Shown here: piece after piece, positions 59,285-64,000 of the stretch | How positions within the stretch are numbered: the stretch's first letter is position 1 | How the letters are laid out: each line of letters opens with the position of its first letter | Source of the DNA: Kocuria sp. | GTDB lineage: Bacteria; Actinomycetota; Actinomycetes; Actinomycetales; Micrococcaceae | NCBI GenBank assembly: GCA_031179495.1 | Contig: JAPSHS010000001.1 | Coordinates: forward strand, 21,136 to 85,135 | Length of the DNA stretch: 64,000 nucleotides | Direction of reading: 5' to 3' | Notes under the pieces: generated by a model | Told to the model about the DNA's origin: nothing | The model's database searches: none | What the model saw: only the letters and a program-made list of their open reading frames with translations | Translations under genes and position numbers: made by a program

Positions 59285-60394
59285 TCAGACCAGGCGGGTG
59301 AGCCAGCCGTGCGGGTCCTCGGCGCGGCCGGTCTGGATCTCCAGGAGCTGCCGGCGCAGGTCCATGGTGACCTCGCCCGGCCGGGCGCCCTCGTCCCCGA
59401 TGGTCTCCTCGGCCGAGACGAGCCGGCCGATCGGGGTGATCACGGCGGCGGTCCCGCACGCGAAGGCCTCGGTGATGGTGCCCGTCCGCCAGCCCTCGCG
59501 CCACTCGTCGAGCGTGAAGCGCCGCTCCTGGACGTTCATCCCGCGGTCCTTCGCGAGCTGGATGATCGACTTGCGGGTGACGCCCTCCAGGATCGTGCCG
59601 GTGAGCTCGGGGGTCACCAGCGTGTCGCCGCCGTGGACGAAGAACACGTTCATGCCACCGAGCTCCTCGACGGCGTCCCCCCGGTCCCGGTCCAGGAACA
59701 TGACCTGCTGGCAGCCGTGGGCGTCGCCCTCCATCTGGGCGACCAGCGAGGCCGCGTAGTTGCCGCCGCACTTGGCCGCGCCCGTGCCGCCGCGCCCGGC
59801 GCGGGCGTAGTCCCGGGAGAGCCAGATGTCCACGGGCTTCACGGTGCCGCCGAAGTAGTTGCCGGCCGGGGAGGCGATCACCGCGTACAGCGCCTGCCGG
59901 GACGGGCGCACGCCGAGGAAGGCCTCGGTCGCGACCATGAACGGGCGCAGGTACAGGGACTCGCCGTCCCCGTCCGGCACCCACTGCTCGTCCACGGCGA
60001 CGAGCTCCCGCAGGGAGTCCAGGAACAGCTGCTCGGGCAGCTCCGGCAGGGCCAGGCGGCGGGCGGAGCGGTTGAGCCGGGCCGCGTTGGCCTCGGCCCG
60101 GAACGTCCACACGGAGCCGTCCGCGTGCCGGTAGGCCTTGAGCCCCTCGAAGATCTCCTGGCCGTAGTGGAGCACCGCGGCGGCCGGGTCCAGGACCAGG
60201 GGTCCGTAGGGCTCGATCCGGGGGTCGCTCCAGCGCCCCGTCCCCTTCTCGACGTCCCCGGACCAGTCGATCCTGACCATGTGGTCCGAGAAGCTGGTGC
60301 CGAAGCCCGGGGCGGCGAGGATCGCCGCGCGCGCCTCCTCCGGGACCGGGTCCGGGTTGAGGTGGCGGGCGAAGGTGGTGGGCTGAGTGGTCAC
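59285..60394 (-). CDS. ilvE: Branched-chain amino acid aminotransferase
   Basis: Last step of Val, Ile and Leu synthesis. 369 residues of fold-type IV with [33 protein letters not shown], the PLP Lys in [16 protein letters not shown], and [15 protein letters not shown] 60394 follows AGGGAGA. Downstream of leuB on the same strand, with a hairpin between. Confidence 0.95.
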   Translation of the reverse strand: MTTQPTTFARHLNPDPVPEEARAAILAAPGFGTSFSDHMVRIDWSGDVEKGTGRWSDPRIEPYGPLVLDPAAAVLHYGQEIFEGLKAYRHADGSVWTFRAEANAARLNRSARRLALPELPEQLFLDSLRELVAVDEQWVPDGDGESLYLRPFMVATEAFLGVRPSRQALYAVIASPAGNYFGGTVKPVDIWLSRDYARAGRGGTGAAKCGGNYAASLVAQMEGDAHGCQQVMFLDRDRGDAVEELGGMNVFFVHGGDTLVTPELTGTILEGVTRKSIIQLAKDRGMNVQERRFTLDEWREGWRTGTITEAFACGTAAVITPIGRLVSAEETIGDEGARPGEVTMDLRRQLLEIQTGRAEDPHGWLTRLV

Positions 60395-60452
60395 TGCGTC
60401 TCCCTGCGAGGTCGACCCCGTGGCGACCGGCACGCGGGGCGGGCGGATGGTT

Positions 60453-60481
60453 CCGCGCCCCAGCCTATCCCCGGGGCGCGG
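60453..60481 (-). terminator. 9-bp hairpin between leuB and ilvE
   Basis: Arms 60453-60461 and 60473-60481, 11-base loop, nine bases beyond the leuB stop. Shorter than others in the window. Confidence 0.5.
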
Positions 60482-60490
60482 GCGGACGGC

Positions 60491-61567
60491 TCAGGCGAGG
60501 GCGGCGAGCACGCCGTCGCCCACCTGCGCCGTGCTGCGGTACTCGTCGCCGTGCGCGGCGAGGTCCTGCTCCACGGCGGCCTCGATCCGGGCGGCCAGCT
60601 CGGGGTGGCCGAGGTGCTCGAGCATCATGGCGGTCGCCAGGATGGCCGCGACCGGGTTCGCCAGCTGCTGCCCGGCGATGTCGGGCGCGGAACCGTGGAC
60701 GGGCTCGAACATCGACGGCGCGGTGCGGTCGGCGTTGATGTTGCCCGCCGGGGCCAGGCCGATGCCCCCGGTCACCGCGCCCGCGAGGTCGGTGAGGATG
60801 TCGCCGAAGAGGTTGTCGGTGACGATCACGTCGAAGCGCGCCGGGTCGGTGGTGAGGAAGATGGTCGCGGCGTCCACGTGCAGGTAGTCGACGGTGACCT
60901 CCGGGAACTGCGCGCCGATCTCCTCGACCAGCCGGGAGTAGAGCCGGCCGGCGTTGACGAGGACGTTGTGCTTGTGCACCAGGGTGAGCTTCCTGCGCTC
61001 GCGCCCGGCGGCCAGCTCGAAGGCGTAGCGCACGAGCCGGCGCACGCCGTGGGCGGTGTTGAGCGAGACCTCGGTGGCGATCTCGGCGTCGGTGCCGGCG
61101 CGCAGCCGTCCGCCGTTGCCGGCGTACGGGCCCTCGGTGCCCTCGCGGACCACCACGAAGTCGATCTCGCCGGGCCGGGCGAGCGGGCTCGTGGTGCCGG
61201 GGTAGAGCTTGGACGGGCGCAGGTTGACGTAGTGGTCGAGGCTGAAGCGCATCTTCAGCAGCACGTCCCGCTCGATGATGCCCGAGGGCACGCGCTGGTC
61301 CCCGGGAGCCGCCCCCACCGCGCCGAAGAGGATCGCGTCGTGGGCACGCAGCTCCTCCAGCGTCTGCTCGGTGAGGGTCTCCCCCGTCTCCAGCCAGTGC
61401 TGGGCCCCGAGACCGAAGTGCCGCTTCTCCACAGTGACGCCGGCGGCAGCGGTCACGGCGTCGAGGACCCTCTCCGCCTCGGCCACCACCTCCGGGCCGA
61501 TGCCGTCGCCGGGGACGACGGCGATCCTGAGGTGGGCGGGGGCTGCTGCGGACGTCGACTCGCTCAT
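60491..61567 (-). CDS. leuB: 3-isopropylmalate dehydrogenase
   Basis: Oxidative decarboxylation step of leucine synthesis. 358 residues with [25 protein letters not shown], the substrate Lys in [12 protein letters not shown], the metal Asp residues in [15 protein letters not shown], and [15 protein letters not shown] 61567 ([10 protein letters not shown]). leuC/leuD lie about 20 kb away beside ndgR. Confidence 0.96.
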   Translation of the reverse strand: MSESTSAAAPAHLRIAVVPGDGIGPEVVAEAERVLDAVTAAAGVTVEKRHFGLGAQHWLETGETLTEQTLEELRAHDAILFGAVGAAPGDQRVPSGIIERDVLLKMRFSLDHYVNLRPSKLYPGTTSPLARPGEIDFVVVREGTEGPYAGNGGRLRAGTDAEIATEVSLNTAHGVRRLVRYAFELAAGRERRKLTLVHKHNVLVNAGRLYSRLVEEIGAQFPEVTVDYLHVDAATIFLTTDPARFDVIVTDNLFGDILTDLAGAVTGGIGLAPAGNINADRTAPSMFEPVHGSAPDIAGQQLANPVAAILATAMMLEHLGHPELAARIEAAVEQDLAAHGDEYRSTAQVGDGVLAALA

Positions 61568-61643
61568 GGGCCCAGGATAGGAGCGCGCTGCCCATCCATC
61601 CACGAAGCGGACCATCGTCTCACATCGCGGACACCGGAGCGGG

Positions 61644-63215
61644 TCAGGCCTGCAGCGCCGCCGGCTCCTCGTAGCGCGGGAACACCGGCGCCGGCGCGGG
61701 CAGCGGGGTCCCGGCGGCCAGCGGCGAGCCCAGTGCGGTGAACAGCCGGGCCTCGCCCTCGGGCTGGCCGAGCACGTCGAGCAGACGCGCCGCCGCGTCC
61801 GGCATCACCGGCTGCACCAGCACCCCGACCGTGCGCACGACCTCGAGCGTCACCCAGAGCACCGTGGCCATCCGCTCGGGGTCGGTCTTGCGCAGCTTCC
61901 ACGGCTCCCGGGCCGTGAAGTACCGGTTGGTCTCGGCCACCACCCGCCAGATCAGCTCGAGCGCCCGGTGGAACTGCTGCTCGTCGAACTCCGCCCGCAC
62001 CGGCTCGTAGAGACCGGCCGCGGCGTCGAGCATGGCCCGGTCCTCGGGGGTGAGCTCCCCCGGCACCGGCACCCGGCCCTCGCAGTTCTTCGCGACCATC
62101 GACAGCGAGCGCTGGGCCAGATTGCCGAGGTCGTTGGCGAGGTCGGAGTTGATCCGGTTCCTGATCCCGTCGTGGGAGTAGCTGCCGTCCTGCCCGAAGG
62201 GCACCTCGCGCAGGAGGAAGAAGCGCAGCTGGTCCAGCCCGTACTCGGCGACCAGGGCGTGCGGGTCGATGACGTTGCCCACGGACTTGGACATCTTCTC
62301 GCCCTGGTTGAACAGGAACCCGTGGGCGAAGACGCGCTCGGGCAGGGGCAGCCCGGCGGACATCAGGAAGGCCGGCCAGTACACCGCGTGGAAACGGGCG
62401 ATGTCCTTGCCGATGACGTGGGCCGCGGCCGGCCAGTACCGGCGGAACAGCTCGGAGTCGGTGTCCGGGAAGCCGGCGCCCGTGAGGTAGTTGGTCAGCG
62501 CGTCCACCCACACGTACATCACGTGGTCCGGGTCGCCGGGCACGGGCACGCCCCAGTCGAAGGTGGTGCGGGAGACGGACAGGTCCTCCAGGCCCGAGCG
62601 CACGAAGGAGGCGACCTCGTTGCGCCGCGTCTCGGGGTGCACGAAGCCCTGCTGCTCGTAGAGGGCCAGGAGCCGGTCCTGGTAGGCGGAGAGGCGGAAG
62701 AAGTAGGACTCCTCCTCCGTCCACGTGACCTCCGTGCCGGTGCCGGACGAGTAGCGCAGGCCGTCCTCGCGCAGCTCGGTCTCGTCCTCGGCGTAGAAGG
62801 CCTCGTCGCGCACCGAGTACCAGCCGGCGTACTTGCCGAGGTAGATGTCCCCGGCCTCCTCCATGCGCCGCCAGATGGCCGCCGACGCCGCGTAGTGGTC
62901 GGCGTCCGTGGTGCGGATGAAGCGGTCGTAGGAGATGTTCAGGGCGTCGTCCATCTCGCGGAAGCGCGCCGAGTTGCGGTCCGCGAGCTCCCGGGCCGTC
63001 AGGCCCGCCTTCTCGGCGGTCTGCTGCATCTTCTGCCCGTGCTCGTCGGTGCCGGTCAGGAAGCGGACGTCGTAGCCGTCCAGCCGCTTGAACCGGGCCA
63101 TGACGTCGGTGGCGATGACCTCGTAGGCGTGGCCGATGTGCGGGGTGCCGTTGGGGTACGCGATGGCCGTGGTGATGTAGTACGGGGTGCGGTCGGAGGA
63201 AGTCACGGTTTCCAC
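61644..63215 (-). CDS. metG: Methionyl-tRNA synthetase
   Basis: 523 residues. HIGH motif in [32 protein letters not shown] in [13 protein letters not shown]. No Cys pairs appear in the connective region, so it is of the zinc-free type, and there is no C-terminal tRNA-binding dimer domain. Start is GTG 63215 or GTG 63206 ([13 protein letters not shown]). Divergent from the AIM24 gene. Confidence 0.95.
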   Translation of the reverse strand: METVTSSDRTPYYITTAIAYPNGTPHIGHAYEVIATDVMARFKRLDGYDVRFLTGTDEHGQKMQQTAEKAGLTARELADRNSARFREMDDALNISYDRFIRTTDADHYAASAAIWRRMEEAGDIYLGKYAGWYSVRDEAFYAEDETELREDGLRYSSGTGTEVTWTEEESYFFRLSAYQDRLLALYEQQGFVHPETRRNEVASFVRSGLEDLSVSRTTFDWGVPVPGDPDHVMYVWVDALTNYLTGAGFPDTDSELFRRYWPAAAHVIGKDIARFHAVYWPAFLMSAGLPLPERVFAHGFLFNQGEKMSKSVGNVIDPHALVAEYGLDQLRFFLLREVPFGQDGSYSHDGIRNRINSDLANDLGNLAQRSLSMVAKNCEGRVPVPGELTPEDRAMLDAAAGLYEPVRAEFDEQQFHRALELIWRVVAETNRYFTAREPWKLRKTDPERMATVLWVTLEVVRTVGVLVQPVMPDAAARLLDVLGQPEGEARLFTALGSPLAAGTPLPAPAPVFPRYEEPAALQA

Positions 63216-63301
63216 TCTACCGACCGCCGGGATGATGCGGTTCCCGGCCCGTGGGTGCCACGATGGGCAGGACAGCCGGCACCGAGCCCCAGGAGGACAC
63301 C

Positions 63302-64000
63302 GTGCGCAGCGAGCTCTTCGCCCAGGACAACTTCGAACGCCAGAGCCAGGAGCGGTGGACCCTCCAGTCCCCCCGGATGCTGCGGGTGGGCCTGGGCCCG
63401 GACGTGGTCGCCACGAAGGGGGCGATGGTCGCCTACCAGGGCCGGATGGGCTTCCGGCACGAGGGCGCCGGCTCCATCGGCAAGCTCATGAAGAAGGTGC
63501 TCAGCAACGAGGACGCCCCCATGATGCGCGTCTCGGGCGAGGGCGAGGTGTTCTTCGCCCGGCAGGCGCGCGACGTGTTCACCGTGCTGCTGGAGGGCGA
63601 GGGGATGACGGTCAACAGCTCGTCCCTGCTGGCCTTCGACGACTCCCTGTCCTGGGACATCCGCCGCGTGGGCGGGGCCGGACTGATGGCGGGCGGGCTG
63701 TTCAACCTCGAGCTCTCCGGGCACGGCATGCTCGCCCTGTGCTCGGACGGGGCGCCGATGATCCTCGACTGCGCGAGCCAGCCCACGTACGTCGACCCGC
63801 AGGCGGCCGTCGCGTGGTCGTCCAACCTCGTGCCGGGGATCCAGAACGACCTGTCGATGGGCTCGCTGCTGCGCGGCGGCTCCGGCGAGTCGTTCCAGCT
63901 CGCCTTCTCGGGACCCGGCTTCGTCGTCGTCCAGCCCTCCGAGGGCATCCCCGTGGTGGGGGGGGGGGGGGGGGCGGGCGCGACCCCCCCCCCCCCCCCC
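63302..64000 (+). CDS. AIM24-family protein (3' end missing)
   Basis: Starts at GTG 63302 ([15 protein letters not shown]) behind AGGAGGACACC. About 220 residues of a beta-rich barrel typical of the AIM24/TIGR00266 family: [72 protein letters not shown]. Function unknown; the family is linked to membrane or stress in bacteria. The natural end is probably Gly-rich, but the sequence breaks down into homopolymers before any stop. Confidence 0.85.
   Translation, partial: MRSELFAQDNFERQSQERWTLQSPRMLRVGLGPDVVATKGAMVAYQGRMGFRHEGAGSIGKLMKKVLSNEDAPMMRVSGEGEVFFARQARDVFTVLLEGEGMTVNSSSLLAFDDSLSWDIRRVGGAGLMAGGLFNLELSGHGMLALCSDGAPMILDCASQPTYVDPQAAVAWSSNLVPGIQNDLSMGSLLRGGSGESFQLAFSGPGFVVVQPSEGIPVVGGGGGAGATPPPPP
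63958..64000. other. Homopolymer G and C runs at sequence end, probable artefact
   Basis: About 17 consecutive G (63958-63974), a few mixed bases, then 17 consecutive C (63984-64000). Such runs occur nowhere else in the window and look like end-of-contig sequencing or assembly noise. Confidence 0.85.

Overview
This is chromosomal DNA of a very GC-rich actinobacterium, most likely family Micrococcaceae and probably Kocuria or a close relative. The support is the fused oleBC hydrocarbon operon as in Micrococcus and Kocuria, many GTG starts, and the gene order ffh-glnK-amtB-ftsY-smc / mutM-rnc-rpmF-DUF177-coaD / rsmD-recG-DAK2-thiL / ddl-gpsA-plsC-murA-leuDC / ndgR. The right edge ends in artificial G and C runs inside an open gene and looks like a contig end.

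1-9.5 kb: a sensor kinase cut by the left edge, an unrecognised protein, a Nudix hydrolase, the SRP pair ffh and ftsY with the nitrogen pair amtB-glnK between them, and an MFS exporter. 9.5-18.4 kb: smc, then oleA-oleBC-oleD on the opposite strand, which together can condense two acyl-CoAs into a long-chain olefin. The ole genes sit between smc and mutM, which are neighbours in many relatives. 18.4-29.3 kb: DNA repair, RNA processing, ribosome, CoA and thiamine genes, interrupted by an aminotransferase and a UDP-glucose dehydrogenase. 29.3-32.8 kb: an accessory pocket with a DUF3515 lipoprotein, a gutted dihydrofolate-reductase-like remnant, a DUF4193 zinc protein, and a Pro/Ala-rich surface protein followed by a sortase. 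32.8-40.3 kb: cell wall and lipid precursors (ddl, gpsA, plsC, murA), leuCD and the divergent regulator ndgR.

40.3-55.5 kb is an accessory block between ndgR and the tRNA/gltX cluster. It holds a pair of dynamin-like GTPases, decayed ion-channel and cation/proton antiporter genes, DUF421, a cysteine-rich copper-storage-like protein, a tight operon of a GCS2-type ligase with two alpha/beta hydrolases and a SHOCT protein, a collapsed two-component/copper-ATPase locus, a STAS-like protein, a HGSNAT-like membrane acyltransferase, an OsmC protein and a flavin reductase. This block contains four of the window's five disrupted loci.

55.6-64 kb: two identical tRNA-Glu genes and one tRNA-Gln, a cupin, gltX, a fumarylacetoacetase-family enzyme, ilvE, leuB, metG and a partial AIM24-family gene. 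leuB and ilvE complete the leucine theme begun by leuCD/ndgR. Long perfect GC-rich hairpins without a U-tract end many transcription units.
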